A DNA stretch of 64,000 nt. Source: Flintibacter faecis. Its GTDB lineage: Bacteria > Bacillota > Clostridia > Oscillospirales > Oscillospiraceae. Numbering within the stretch: position 1 is the stretch's first letter; each line of letters starts with the position of its first letter. The notes beneath the pieces were generated by a model. The model did not search any database and had not been told where the DNA came from. It was given only the letters and a program-made list of their open reading frames with translations. Location of the stretch: positions 1-64,000 of the forward strand of contig NZ_JACOPN010000001.1 of NCBI RefSeq assembly GCF_014287875.1. Reading direction: 5' to 3'. Position numbers and translations under genes: made by a program. Positions 25,356 to 36,742 of this stretch are shown one piece after another.

Positions 25356-25649
25356 TTCATCGTCTCCGCAAATTCCGAGTTGTTAAACGCTTTCTCTGTC
25401 CCAGCTTCTTGCCCTTCGGACAAGAAGCATCCCTCGCTCTAAAGAGCTCGGTCAATTCCGACTCGCCATTTTTTCCTTCACATCTAATCCACTGTCTCAA
25501 ATCGCGCCATCTACTCCGAGGTTACAACCTGACACACATTTTGCAGCAGATATGTTTCCATATAAGAAAACCGAGCTTTTTCAGAAGTCTGGCTTCAAAT
25601 CCAAACCTCCGAAAAAGCCCGGAAATACGCCGCTTTCTGGCACTTGATT
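25356..25649. other. Gene-free AT-rich junction between the acquired island and rlmD
   Basis: About 290 bases with no convincing reading frame. It contains a perfect 8-bp inverted repeat (GCTTCTTG / CAAGAAGC, around 25407-25431) and an imperfect long stem at 25571-25622 that can terminate the rlmD transcript. It probably marks the edge of the inserted AT-rich segment. Confidence 0.5.
25571..25622 (-). terminator. Imperfect long hairpin downstream of rlmD
   Basis: An arm containing GAGCTTTTTCAGAAG pairs with CTCCGAAAAAGCCC with a few mismatches, about 20 bases of loop, and T-rich sequence inside the stem. It lies 28 bases past the rlmD stop. Confidence 0.45.
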
Positions 25650-27002
25650 TTATTTCCTTGACATCAAGACTACCGTCTCCACGTGGCACGTTCTTGGGAA
25701 CAGGTCCACGGCCTGTGCTTTCTGCACCTGATAGCCCAGTTCTCCCAGCCGTTTCACGTCCCGGGCCAGGGTGGCGGGGTCGCAGGAGACGTAGACGATG
25801 CGCTCCGGGGCCATGGAGGCCAAGATAGCGGGAACCTCCGGTCCCAAGCCCTTTCTGGGCGGGTCCACGCAGATGACCCGGGGGCGGACTCCTTCATTGG
25901 CCAGCTTTTGGGCCACCGCCCCGGCATCGCCGCAGAAAAACTCTGCATTCTGGATATCCGCCCGGGCGGCATTCTGTTTGGCATCCTCAATGGCCTGGGG
26001 CACCACCTCCGCCCCGATGACCTGCCCCGCCTGCCGGGCCAGGGCCAGGGAGATGGTCCCGATGCCGCAGTACAGGTCCAGCACCGTCTCGTCCCCGTGC
26101 AGCCCGGCAAAGTCCAGGGCCACCTGATAGAGACGCTGGGTCTGGGCCCGGTTGATCTGGAAAAACGACGGCACCGACAGCCGGAAGGTCAGGCCGCACA
26201 GCTCCTCCTCCAGATAGTCCCGGCCCCACAGGGTGCGGTATTCCTCTCCCAGGATCACGTTGGTATCCCGGGTGTTGAAATTCAGCACCACCCCTACAAG
26301 GCCCGGGCACACCCGGCGCAGAGCATCCACAAGCTCCTGTTGGAAGGGCAGGCCGGTCCCGTTGACCACCAGGCAGCACAGAGCCTGGTCACGGCTGTTG
26401 GTGCGCACATACAGGTGCCGGATCAGTCCGGTTCCGTCCTCCTCCCCATAGGCGGGGACCTGATATCGCTCCATCCATTCTTTCACGGCCCCCCGCAGGG
26501 CGGTGACGGTCAGGGGCTGGAGCAGGCAGTCCGGCGCATCCAGCACGTCGTGGCTGCGGGGGCGGTAATAGCCGATGGCCAGCCCCCGCTTCTCCTGGGC
26601 CACAGGGAACTGCACCTTATTCCGATAGCGCTCCGGCTCCTCCGCCCCCAGCACCGGGGGCAGTTCCAGCTTCACGCCGCCCACACGCTCCAGCGCATCG
26701 GCCACCCGTCGGCCCTTGGCCTGCAGCTCCTCGGCATAGGTCATGTGCCGGAACTGACAGCCGCCGCACCGGCCCGCCAGGGGACAGTCGGGTTCCAGCC
26801 GCTCCGGGGAGCCCTCCAGCAGCTCCACTCCCCGGGCCCAGGCCACGTTCTTCGTCACCTTCTCCAGACGGACGGTCCAGCGCTCCCCCCGGATGGTCCC
26901 GGGGACAAAGACCACCCGGCCCTCCAGCCGGGCCACCCCCATGCCCTCGGCGGTGTAGCCGGTGATCTCGGCGGTGTGGACAGCATTTTTCTTCCAGTTC
27001 AT
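25650..27002 (-). CDS. rlmD: 23S rRNA (uracil-5-)-methyltransferase, RumA/RlmD family
   Basis: 450 residues from ATG 27002 (GAGAGG nine bases ahead; an in-frame ATG at 27011 abuts the ribosome site). The N-terminal TRAM-like domain (VHTAEITGYTAEGMGVARL) is followed by the Fe-S cluster motif CPLAGRCGGCQFRHM, the SAM loop VLDLYCGIGTISLALA, DPPRKGLGPEVP and the catalytic Cys in VYVSCDPATLARD. It methylates uridine C5 in 23S rRNA. Firmicutes often carry two or three paralogues, so the exact position (747 or 1939) cannot be given. Confidence 0.92.
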   Translation of the reverse strand: MNWKKNAVHTAEITGYTAEGMGVARLEGRVVFVPGTIRGERWTVRLEKVTKNVAWARGVELLEGSPERLEPDCPLAGRCGGCQFRHMTYAEELQAKGRRVADALERVGGVKLELPPVLGAEEPERYRNKVQFPVAQEKRGLAIGYYRPRSHDVLDAPDCLLQPLTVTALRGAVKEWMERYQVPAYGEEDGTGLIRHLYVRTNSRDQALCCLVVNGTGLPFQQELVDALRRVCPGLVGVVLNFNTRDTNVILGEEYRTLWGRDYLEEELCGLTFRLSVPSFFQINRAQTQRLYQVALDFAGLHGDETVLDLYCGIGTISLALARQAGQVIGAEVVPQAIEDAKQNAARADIQNAEFFCGDAGAVAQKLANEGVRPRVICVDPPRKGLGPEVPAILASMAPERIVYVSCDPATLARDVKRLGELGYQVQKAQAVDLFPRTCHVETVVLMSRK

Positions 27003-27087
27003 GCGGTACATCCTCTCTCCCCCGGCACTCCGGGGCCTTGCGTCGCTCTTGTATGCTCTATCATAACACGCCCCGGGGCCGGGGACA

Positions 27088-27121
27088 AGAGAAAAGCCGA
27101 CAGCGCAGCAACGCAGTCGGC
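27088..27121 (-). terminator. Terminator of the alanine/glycine symporter gene
   Basis: A 10-bp stem with one T-T mismatch (GCCGACTGCG / CGCTGTCGGC, 27096-27121) is followed on the minus strand by TTTTCTCTT. Confidence 0.85.
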
Positions 27122-27153
27122 CTTTCTGGATGCTCTATTAAATAAGGAGAAGA

Positions 27154-28572
27154 TCACTTCTCGATCTTCTGGCCCTTGTTGGCCGCCTTGTGGACGGAGG
27201 ACAGGACCATACCGGTGAGGGCGAACAGAGCGATGGCGTTGGGCAGGACCATCAGGTTGTTGAACATGTCGGTGAGCTCCCAAACCAGGTCGTTGGACAT
27301 CACAGTGCCCAGATACAGGAACACCAGAGCGATGACGGCATAACCCTTGGCGGCCTTTTTGCCAAAGAGATAGATGACGTTGATCTTGCCGAACAGATTC
27401 CAGCTGAGCACGGTGGAAAAGGCGAAGAAGAACAGGCACACGGCCACAAAGGCAGAGCCCACGCTGTCGCCCAGCACGCTGCCGAAGGCCAGCTGGGCCA
27501 GGTTGGTCTTGTTCACGCCCTCGGGGATAACGCCGTCAGCCAGCATACCGCCGTCGGTGTACAGGGTGCAGATGATGACCAGGGCATTCAGGGTCAGGAC
27601 GATGAAGGTATCGATGAACACGCCCACCATGGCCACCACGCCCTGATCGTGGGGGTCCTTCACATTGGCCTGGGCGTGGGCGTGGGGGGTGGAGCCCATA
27701 CCGGCCTCGTTGGAGAACAGGCCGCGCTTGGCACCCTGGCTGATGGCGGTCTTGATGGCATAGCCGAAGGAGCCGCCGATGATGGCCTGGGGCTGGAAGG
27801 CATACTTGAAGATGAGGGCAAAGGTAGCGGGGACATCCTGGATACGCACCACCAGGATACCCACAGCGCCCACCAGGAAGATGACGGCCATCACGGGCAC
27901 CACCTTTTCGGTGACAGCGGCCAGACGATTCACGCCGCCCAGGAAGATGAAGCCGCAGAAGATGACCAGCACCACGCCCACAAACTGAGAGGGCACGCCA
28001 AAGGCGGTCTGGAAGGCGGAGCCGATGGAGTTGGACTGGACCATGCAGCCCATAAAGCCCAGGGCCAGCGTGATGGCCACGGCGAAGAAGCTGGCCAGGA
28101 ACTTGCCGAAGCCGCCCTTAAAGGCGGTGGTGATGTAGTACGCGGGGCCGCCGTGGATGGTGCCGTCCTTGTCCACCCGGCGGGTCTTGATGGCCAGGGT
28201 GGCCTCAGCATAGATGGTAGCCATGCCGAAGAAGGCGATGACCCACATCCAGAAGATGGCGCCGGGACCACCGGTGAGAATGGCGCCGGAGGCACCCACG
28301 ATGTTGCCGGTTCCCACCTGGGCGGCGATGGCGGTGGCCAGGGCCTGGAAGGAGGTCATGCCGCTGGACTGCTTGCCGCCGTTGAGAGACAGGTTGCCGA
28401 ACACCTTGCGCATACCCTCGCCGAAGAAGCGGATCTGCACAAAGCCGGTGCGGACGGTGTACCACAGACCCACGCCGATGAGCAGGAACACCAGGATGTA
28501 ATTGGACAGATACTCGTTGATCCGGCAGACCACAGGATAGAGTACTGCCTCTACGGAAGCGAACATAGACAT
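27154..28572 (-). CDS. Sodium:alanine/glycine symporter (AGCS family)
   Basis: 472 residues from ATG 28572 (GGAGAG, seven-base spacing); the open frame upstream lies in the riboswitch leader and is not coding. It is a polytopic membrane protein with about 11 hydrophobic segments and the AGCS signatures YILVFLLIGVGLWYTVRTGF, GVGNIVGA-like GTGNIVGASGAILTGGPGAI and NEAGMGSTPHAHAQANVKDP. It imports alanine or glycine with Na+ (or H+). The tandem glycine riboswitch directly upstream argues that glycine is the physiological substrate. Confidence 0.93.
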   Translation of the reverse strand: MSMFASVEAVLYPVVCRINEYLSNYILVFLLIGVGLWYTVRTGFVQIRFFGEGMRKVFGNLSLNGGKQSSGMTSFQALATAIAAQVGTGNIVGASGAILTGGPGAIFWMWVIAFFGMATIYAEATLAIKTRRVDKDGTIHGGPAYYITTAFKGGFGKFLASFFAVAITLALGFMGCMVQSNSIGSAFQTAFGVPSQFVGVVLVIFCGFIFLGGVNRLAAVTEKVVPVMAVIFLVGAVGILVVRIQDVPATFALIFKYAFQPQAIIGGSFGYAIKTAISQGAKRGLFSNEAGMGSTPHAHAQANVKDPHDQGVVAMVGVFIDTFIVLTLNALVIICTLYTDGGMLADGVIPEGVNKTNLAQLAFGSVLGDSVGSAFVAVCLFFFAFSTVLSWNLFGKINVIYLFGKKAAKGYAVIALVFLYLGTVMSNDLVWELTDMFNNLMVLPNAIALFALTGMVLSSVHKAANKGQKIEK

Positions 28573-28623
28573 TTGCGATCTCTCCTTTTGCGCCCTTGGC
28601 GCACACACAGAATTTCTCCCCCT

Positions 28624-28664
28624 GAAAACAAACATGGACCGGGGAGCCAACGCTCCACAGTCCA
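28624..28664 (-). terminator. Leader attenuator hairpin of the glycine riboswitch
   Basis: A stem formed by TGGAC/GTCCA plus GGAGC/GCTCC (28635-28664) with U-rich TGTTTGTTTT after it lies between the aptamers and the symporter start. It is probably the expression platform, though no antiterminator pairing was worked out. Confidence 0.55.
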
Positions 28665-28735
28665 TAAGAAAAGCACCTGCAACGACTTCCCCGTGTGCGA
28701 ATAGAATTGCGCACACCGGCCAGCCGGTGGGTTTT

Positions 28736-28915
28736 CCTCTGTCCTTTTGCCTGAGAGATTAGCGGCGTTCAGCCGCATTGCACCTTCGGCACTCGTATCG
28801 TGGGGCGAGCTTCTCCAGAGTCACATCCGTGCACAGTCCTCGTCCCCCATCCGGGACACCTGAGAGTGTTACTCCTTCGGCAAGCGGACCCCCGCTGTTT
28901 TCCTGCACACTTCGT
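28736..28915 (-). promoter_or_regulatory. Tandem glycine riboswitch
   Basis: Two glycine aptamers lie in series on the minus strand. Aptamer 1 (about 28850-28915) has GCCGAAGGAGTAACACTCTC followed by AGGTGTCCCGG. Aptamer 2 (about 28736-28822) has CTGGAGAAGC, GCCGAAGGTGCAA, then AATCTCTCAGGCAAAAGGAC. The CCGAAGG...CTCTCAGG core is the family hallmark. A strong promoter lies just upstream and an AGCS transporter downstream. Two aptamers can bind glycine cooperatively; whether the switch turns expression on or off depends on the attenuator. Confidence 0.93.
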
Positions 28916-28939
28916 CTGTCTGATTCAGTTGTGACTGTA

Positions 28940-28968
28940 ACAATAGCACAACCGGGGCCGTTTGTCAA
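28940..28968 (-). promoter_or_regulatory. Sigma-A promoter driving the riboswitch-symporter transcript
   Basis: TTGACA, a 17-base spacer and TATTGT on the minus strand, ending about 25 bases before the first aptamer. Confidence 0.85.
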
Positions 28969-29070
28969 CCCACGAAAAACATTTATGCGTCTCTGACGGA
29001 TTTCTTCCGGTTTCGGTTCTGGATTCTGTTGGAAAGTTTACAATTTGGTCTTTCTTCCACCGGAGAATTG

Positions 29071-29079
29071 TGATATACT
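29071..29079 (+). promoter_or_regulatory. Extended -10 promoter of secA
   Basis: TG-A-TATACT on the plus strand with no good -35, about 90 bases before the secA ATG. Confidence 0.5.
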
Positions 29080-29168
29080 AAGTCGATATTGTTAAAGTGC
29101 GGGATTATGGTCATCCCGCCGCACAAAAACAGAGACAACAAATCACGACCAAGAGGTGTTTTGCGAAT

Positions 29169-31931
<2,763 letters not shown>

Positions 31932-31954
31932 AACGTAACACTTAAACTGAAAGG

Positions 31955-32000
31955 AAAGCTGCGGAGAACGCCGGTTCGGCAAGTTCTCCGCAGCTTTTTT
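31955..32000 (+). terminator. Intrinsic terminator after secA
   Basis: A 15-bp perfect stem (31955-31969 with 31983-31997) followed by a T run. It also lies just past the stop of the convergent membrane-protein gene and may serve both. Confidence 0.9.
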
Positions 32001-32014
32001 ATGCTTTTCTGTCT

Positions 32015-33055
32015 TTATGCTTTCATCTCCACGCAGGGTATCTCATATCGCTCCGCCATCTGGTACAGCTCCGTCATAAAACCGTCCCTCCCGCGTCTGA
32101 GCCGGGCCAAGTTCAGCTTATACACCCTGCCCTGGGTGTACAGCCGCAGGGTCTTCCAGACCCTGACCTGCCCCTTGACCGGGACCACCTCCACCCGCTC
32201 TATCTCCCGCCAATAAACCTCCCGCTTTTTTCTCAGGGGATACCGGAGGACCAGTTTCTCCTGGGAGTAGCGAATGCTGGTGGCGGCGCAGATGAACAGC
32301 CCTATGATGCTCACCAAGCCGCACACCGGGGCAAACCAGACGGCAAACCACTGGGAGGGCTCCCGCTCCAGCAGCATTTCGATCAACTTTTTGCCCCCCA
32401 ACTGGGCCAGCATAGCCAGATAGACCGCCAGGATCAAAATACCCATGCCAGCCAGCAGGAAATACTCCCCGCCATAGCCCAGGGCGTGTGTCTCGGGTCT
32501 CTCCTGGGTCTGCTCCCAGTAGTAGTCCGCCACGGCCCCGGGGCACGCCTTTTTCAGCACCAGGAAGAAGACGTCATAGTTCAGCATCCCCACGTCCACC
32601 GACAGGATTTTTGTCCCGTCGAAGAGATACAGGTGGAGTATTCGGTCAAAGCTGCCGGATATTCTCCGAATGTCGCTCCAGCGATAGACCTGAGTCTTTC
32701 GGAAGGCCCGGTGTATCTGAAGCTCCTCCCCGTTAAAATAAACGCACTCCCGGGCCATCATGTTGCCCCCCAGGGTGGTGACCACCATGGTCAGGATGGC
32801 CTCTGCGATACACAGGGCCCACATGGGCCGCGCCTTCTCCGGCGCTCCGTCCAGGATATACAGGACGCTGAAAAAGGCGACCACCGCCGCCACCACGACC
32901 CCCAGGGCATAGAGCACATAGCGCTTCCCCGGCGGCTGGCACAGGATGCCCATCCCCTCCGGTATTTTTGCCACCTGCCGCCGTCCGCCGCCAGTAATTA
33001 GTGAGATGACCCACGCCACCACGGCCAGGGCCAGCGTAAATAACAGTCTGCTCAT
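32015..33055 (-). CDS. Membrane protein with two PH-like modules, unknown function
   Basis: 346 residues. Five hydrophobic segments lie at about 3-21, 46-68, 78-98, 197-217 and 238-260. Each of the last two membrane groups is followed by a soluble beta-rich part: 104-172 (CVYFNGEELQIHRAFRK... YRWSDIRRISG) and 262-340 (KLVLRYPLRKKREVYWREIE... LARLRRGRDGFMTEL). Both look like bacterial PH domains, so the protein may be an internal duplication. It is convergent with secA and divergent from the MalT-like regulator. The function is not known. Confidence 0.6.
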   Translation of the reverse strand: MSRLLFTLALAVVAWVISLITGGGRRQVAKIPEGMGILCQPPGKRYVLYALGVVVAAVVAFFSVLYILDGAPEKARPMWALCIAEAILTMVVTTLGGNMMARECVYFNGEELQIHRAFRKTQVYRWSDIRRISGSFDRILHLYLFDGTKILSVDVGMLNYDVFFLVLKKACPGAVADYYWEQTQERPETHALGYGGEYFLLAGMGILILAVYLAMLAQLGGKKLIEMLLEREPSQWFAVWFAPVCGLVSIIGLFICAATSIRYSQEKLVLRYPLRKKREVYWREIERVEVVPVKGQVRVWKTLRLYTQGRVYKLNLARLRRGRDGFMTELYQMAERYEIPCVEMKA

Positions 33056-33246
33056 CCTTCGCCCCCGTTGTCTGAAAATCTTGTCGTATTGGTACTATCC
33101 TACCACACTCCCCCGCCGGTGACAAGGATTCTGGTCAGGGCGGTTTTCTTTTCCGGTATCTACCCAAATTCATCCTGCTATGTTACAATACAGGAAATGA
33201 TGACCCAACAAAAGTTGTAACTTCTCAGAAAATGGAGGGCACTGTT

Positions 33247-35733
33247 ATGGCCAAGCGGAAGGGCGACCTGAATACCGTCTATATCTCGGAGCGGCTGCAG
33301 GAGTGCCTGCGGCCCATCGCCCACTGTGCTCTGACCACGGTGGTGGCCCCCATGGGCTATGGCAAGACCACGGCGGTAAACTGGTACCTCTCTCAGCGCG
33401 CCCAGGAGGGGCCGGTCCATATCGTCCGGGTCAGCGTCTACTCCGACAACCTGGCCATCTTCTGGAAAAGCGTGCAGGATGCCTTTGTCCACGCCGGACT
33501 GGATTTTTTGGCCGACTGCCCCTGTCCCACCGACGATGCCGGGGCCAGCCTGCTCTCTGACGACCTGTGCCGGGCCTTTGCCGGGGAGACACCCTGGTAT
33601 ATCTTCATCGACGACTTCCATCTGCTCACCGATGGCCGGGCCGCTGCCTTTCTGTGTACCCTGGCCAACCGGCTGCCCCAGTCTGTCCACCTTATCGTGG
33701 CCAGCCGGGACCGCTTTCTCCCCCCGGAGGAGACCGTCCGCCTGGGGCGGCGGCTGTGTCTTATCGGCACGGACCAGCTGCGGCTGAATCACACGGAACT
33801 GGCCGTCTATGCCCACCGGTGCGGGACCCAGCTCTCTGAAAGGCAGATCGAGACCCTGCTCTATTCCAGCGAGGGTTGGTTTTCCGCCATCTATCTGAAT
33901 CTGCGCACCCTGGCCGAGCGGGGTGCCCTGCCCGACAGCCGCTCAGACATCTATACCATGTTCTCCGCCGCCCTGATCGACCCCCTGCCTCCCCGCCAGC
34001 GGGAATTTCTGGCGGTGATGGGTCTGGCCGACGAGTTCACTGTGGACATGGCCCGGGAGATCACCGGATATGATGACGCGGAGGACATTCTGGCCGCCCT
34101 CACCGGACAGAACGCCTTTGTCACCCGCCTGCCCGACGGCTGCGCCTATCGCTTCCACCACATGATGAAGGAGTGCGCCCAGCGGGCCTTTCTTACCCTG
34201 CCCCAGGGGCGGCAGCAGGACTATCACCGCCGCTACGGCAGGTGGTATGAGGCCCGGCGGCAATATCTCCATGCCATGTCCGCCTATCACCGGGGCGGGG
34301 ACGACCACGCCCTGCTGCGGGTGATTCGGTTGGACGCAGGTATCCTGCTCGCCTCCTTAAAGCCGGAGACTGTGCTGGACTTTCTGGACAACTGTCCGGC
34401 GGAAACGCTGAAGGCCCACCCCCTGGCCCTGCTGGTACTCATGCGCAGCATGTTCAACTGGCGGCGCATCCCCAAAATGCTGGAGCTGAAAGAGCTGCTG
34501 TTGTCTGCCATCAGCGAAGCCCCGGACATGGACCGGTCAGAGCGGGGAAACCTGCTGGGGGAGTGCGACCTTATCATGAGCTTTTTGATGTACAACGACA
34601 TCAGCGCCATGAGCCGCCTGCACCGCAGCGCCAGCACCCAGATGTCCCGCCCTGCCATCAGCATCCAGAACAGCGGCGGCTGGACCTTTGGTTCCCCCTC
34701 GGTGCTGATGATGTTCCACCGCCAGAACGGAGCCCTGGACCGGGAGCTGGCCGAGATGGACGAATGTATGCCCCACTACTATAAGATCACCCAGGGCCAC
34801 GGCCAGGGGGCGGAGACCATCATGGCCGGGGAGGCCGCCCTGATGCAGGGCCGCTTTTCCGATGCCCACATCCATTTAGAACGGGCCTATGCCCAGATCG
34901 AAGGCAACGGCCAGGAGAACATGGCCCTGTGCGCCGACTTTTTGGCCCTGCGCCTGTCCCTGTGCGCCGACACCCCCCTGCGGTACACCCCGGAGCAGCG
35001 CCGCGCCGCCCTGCTGGGCCAGCACAATGCCTCCTGGGTGAACATCTTCACCGCCGCCTGCTCCTATTACTATGCGCTCTTAGAGGACACGGACCGGATA
35101 CCGGAGCTCTTCGCCGGGCACCGGCTGTCCTCGGTGAACTTTCTGGCCCCGGGGCGGCCCATGATGGACCTCATGGAAAACCAGGTCTATCTGGCCCAGG
35201 GGGCCTGGGCCAAGGTCATCGGGCGCGCCCCCGGCCTGCTGGCGGCCTGCGGCGGGCTGCACTATGCTCTGGTGGCCCTCCATATCAATTTGCAGACGGC
35301 GGCAGCCTATGCCATGCTGGGCAAGGAGCGGGATGCCCTGGCTCTGCTGCACACCGCCCTGGCCGAGGCCCAGCCAGACGGGCTGATCCTGCCCTTTGTG
35401 GAAAACCTCCGCTATCTGAAAGACCTGCTGTCCCTGTGCCCCGTCTCCCCGCTCACGGAACAGATCGCCGATGCAGGCTCCCGTTGGCTGGTCCGGTGCT
35501 GCCGCCTGACGGAGCGGGATGCCTGCCCCGCCGCCTTCGCCTCCCTCACCCAGCGGGAGCAGGAGGTGGCCGCCCTGGCCGTCCAGCGCCTGAGCAACCG
35601 GGAGATCGCCCAGCAGCTGTTCCTGTCCGAAGGCAGCGTGAAGCAGTATATCAATCAGATCTACTCCAAGCTGCACATCGAAGGGGATGCCCGCACCAAG
35701 CGGGCACAGCTCATCCAGCTGGCAAATTCCTAA
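33247..35733 (+). CDS. MalT-like LuxR-family ATPase transcriptional regulator
   Basis: 828 residues from ATG 33247 (GGAGGG, seven-base spacing). This is the LAL/MalT layout: an N-terminal STAND-type ATPase with Walker A in VVAPMGYGKTTAVNWYL and Walker B in WYIFIDDFHLLTDG, winged-helix and helical-repeat regions at about 230-730, and a C-terminal LuxR helix-turn-helix (LTQREQEVAALAVQRLSNRE, then IAQQLFLSEGSVKQYINQIY). Such proteins switch on operons after binding a small inducer. A terminator separates it from the lipoprotein operon downstream, its most likely target by position. A weak TACAAT -10 lies about 50 bases upstream. Confidence 0.88.
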   Translation: MAKRKGDLNTVYISERLQECLRPIAHCALTTVVAPMGYGKTTAVNWYLSQRAQEGPVHIVRVSVYSDNLAIFWKSVQDAFVHAGLDFLADCPCPTDDAGASLLSDDLCRAFAGETPWYIFIDDFHLLTDGRAAAFLCTLANRLPQSVHLIVASRDRFLPPEETVRLGRRLCLIGTDQLRLNHTELAVYAHRCGTQLSERQIETLLYSSEGWFSAIYLNLRTLAERGALPDSRSDIYTMFSAALIDPLPPRQREFLAVMGLADEFTVDMAREITGYDDAEDILAALTGQNAFVTRLPDGCAYRFHHMMKECAQRAFLTLPQGRQQDYHRRYGRWYEARRQYLHAMSAYHRGGDDHALLRVIRLDAGILLASLKPETVLDFLDNCPAETLKAHPLALLVLMRSMFNWRRIPKMLELKELLLSAISEAPDMDRSERGNLLGECDLIMSFLMYNDISAMSRLHRSASTQMSRPAISIQNSGGWTFGSPSVLMMFHRQNGALDRELAEMDECMPHYYKITQGHGQGAETIMAGEAALMQGRFSDAHIHLERAYAQIEGNGQENMALCADFLALRLSLCADTPLRYTPEQRRAALLGQHNASWVNIFTAACSYYYALLEDTDRIPELFAGHRLSSVNFLAPGRPMMDLMENQVYLAQGAWAKVIGRAPGLLAACGGLHYALVALHINLQTAAAYAMLGKERDALALLHTALAEAQPDGLILPFVENLRYLKDLLSLCPVSPLTEQIADAGSRWLVRCCRLTERDACPAAFASLTQREQEVAALAVQRLSNREIAQQLFLSEGSVKQYINQIYSKLHIEGDARTKRAQLIQLANS

Positions 35734-35758
35734 CCATTGGTTAATACCCTAAAATCAG

Positions 35759-35801
35759 CATCCACCGTACAATAAAGCTGTACGGTGGATGTTTTATTTT
35801 T
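35759..35801 (+). terminator. Terminator after the MalT-like gene
   Basis: A 12-bp stem (35759-35770 with 35780-35791) followed by TTTTATTTTT. An ATG at 35785 lies inside the stem, so the next gene should not start there. Confidence 0.88.
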
Positions 35802-35820
35802 CGGGAAAGGAGGAGGGCGC

Positions 35821-36060
35821 TTGTACCGGAAGTATATCTCGTCAGTCGCGCCCCTGGCCGACTATATCCTTCAGGTGGACTTTGTCTCCGGCAGCCGTCT
35901 GCTGCTGGACATGAAGCCCTATCGGGACAAATTCCGCTTTCAGTCCATCTTTCAGCCCCAGGTGTGGAACAGCGCCGTGACCAACGGCATCTTTGTCCGC
36001 TTCGGCGGCGTGGAGCTCAGCCACGACGAAATTTTAGCCATGGCAGAGCGGGAGCACTGA
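35821..36060 (+). CDS. DUF2442-like protein (79 aa), TTG start
   Basis: The best start is TTG 35821, four bases after AGGAGGAGG-type sequence and past the terminator hairpin. The protein follows the DUF2442 plan: VAPLADYILQVDFVSGSRLL, LDMKPYRDKFRFQSIF, then VRFGGVELSHDEILAMA. This small family is often found near toxin-antitoxin or regulatory genes without a known activity. Here it leads the lipoprotein operon, 22 bases ahead of the first lipoprotein. Confidence 0.65.
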   Translation: MYRKYISSVAPLADYILQVDFVSGSRLLLDMKPYRDKFRFQSIFQPQVWNSAVTNGIFVRFGGVELSHDEILAMAEREH

Positions 36061-36082
36061 CACAATGCAAGGAGGAATACAC

Positions 36083-36742
36083 ATGAAACGACTCAGCCGA
36101 TCCCTGGCGGCGGCCCTGATGCTCGCCCTGCTGGCCGGATGCGGCCAGGCCCAGCCCGGCACAGACGTGAACGGCAGCAGTTCGTCTGTCGGTCAGCCCA
36201 ACCAGTCTGTGTCCGACAGCAGCGACGGCAGCACAGGCGGTCAGACCGTCCCCGCGCTCATGGGCGGTGCCCTGCCCTTTACGGGGATGGAATCCGTTAC
36301 CGCGGAGAACTATCCCGACGGCACCTACTTCTATCAGGATGTGACCCAGGACGGGCAGACGGATGTCTTCAACGTCTGCCAACCCAACCGCATCATCGAC
36401 GGGGTGGATGAGGACGACTATCTCTGTGCCGCCGCCCGGGCCCTGGACCCGGAATCGTCCACCGCCTATCAGTTTGGTGATGTGGTGCAGGACCCGGACG
36501 ATTCCCAGGCCCTCTCCTACCCCGTGTACCGCATCACCTTCACCACCGGAGCGAATGAGGACCAGCGGGACTGGACCGTGTTTGCCCTGAACACCGACAG
36601 CCACACCTACTTCTATGCTTTCCGCGCCACGCCCCAGGCTGCGGAGGACCTGTCTGATCTCTATGCCGACATATTTTCCCAGCTTACGCTTGCCGACCCC
36701 GCCCAATCAGGCAACAACGCCATCAGGAGGAATCAAACATGA
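36083..36742 (+). CDS. Lipoprotein 1 of the cluster, unknown function
   Basis: 219 residues from ATG 36083 (AAGGAGG). The signal peptide ends in the lipobox LALLAGC, with a Ser/Gln/Asp-rich linker after the Cys. The folded part begins near MGGALPFTGMESVTAENYPD and contains a Ca-binding-like TQDGQTDVFNVC and YRITFTTGANEDQRDWTVFA. It is exported and tethered to the outer face of the membrane. It overlaps the next gene by four bases (ATGA). Confidence 0.7.
   Translation: MKRLSRSLAAALMLALLAGCGQAQPGTDVNGSSSSVGQPNQSVSDSSDGSTGGQTVPALMGGALPFTGMESVTAENYPDGTYFYQDVTQDGQTDVFNVCQPNRIIDGVDEDDYLCAAARALDPESSTAYQFGDVVQDPDDSQALSYPVYRITFTTGANEDQRDWTVFALNTDSHTYFYAFRATPQAAEDLSDLYADIFSQLTLADPAQSGNNAIRRNQT

Noticed and set aside
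28573..28716. 48-residue N-terminal extension of the symporter
   Set aside because: It lies in the riboswitch leader, which contains an attenuator hairpin; the membrane protein begins at the ATG behind GGAGAG.
29097..29168. Upstream extension of secA by 24 residues
   Set aside because: The extension has no family similarity and no ribosome site, while ATG 29169 gives the standard MSLFTKIFG start.
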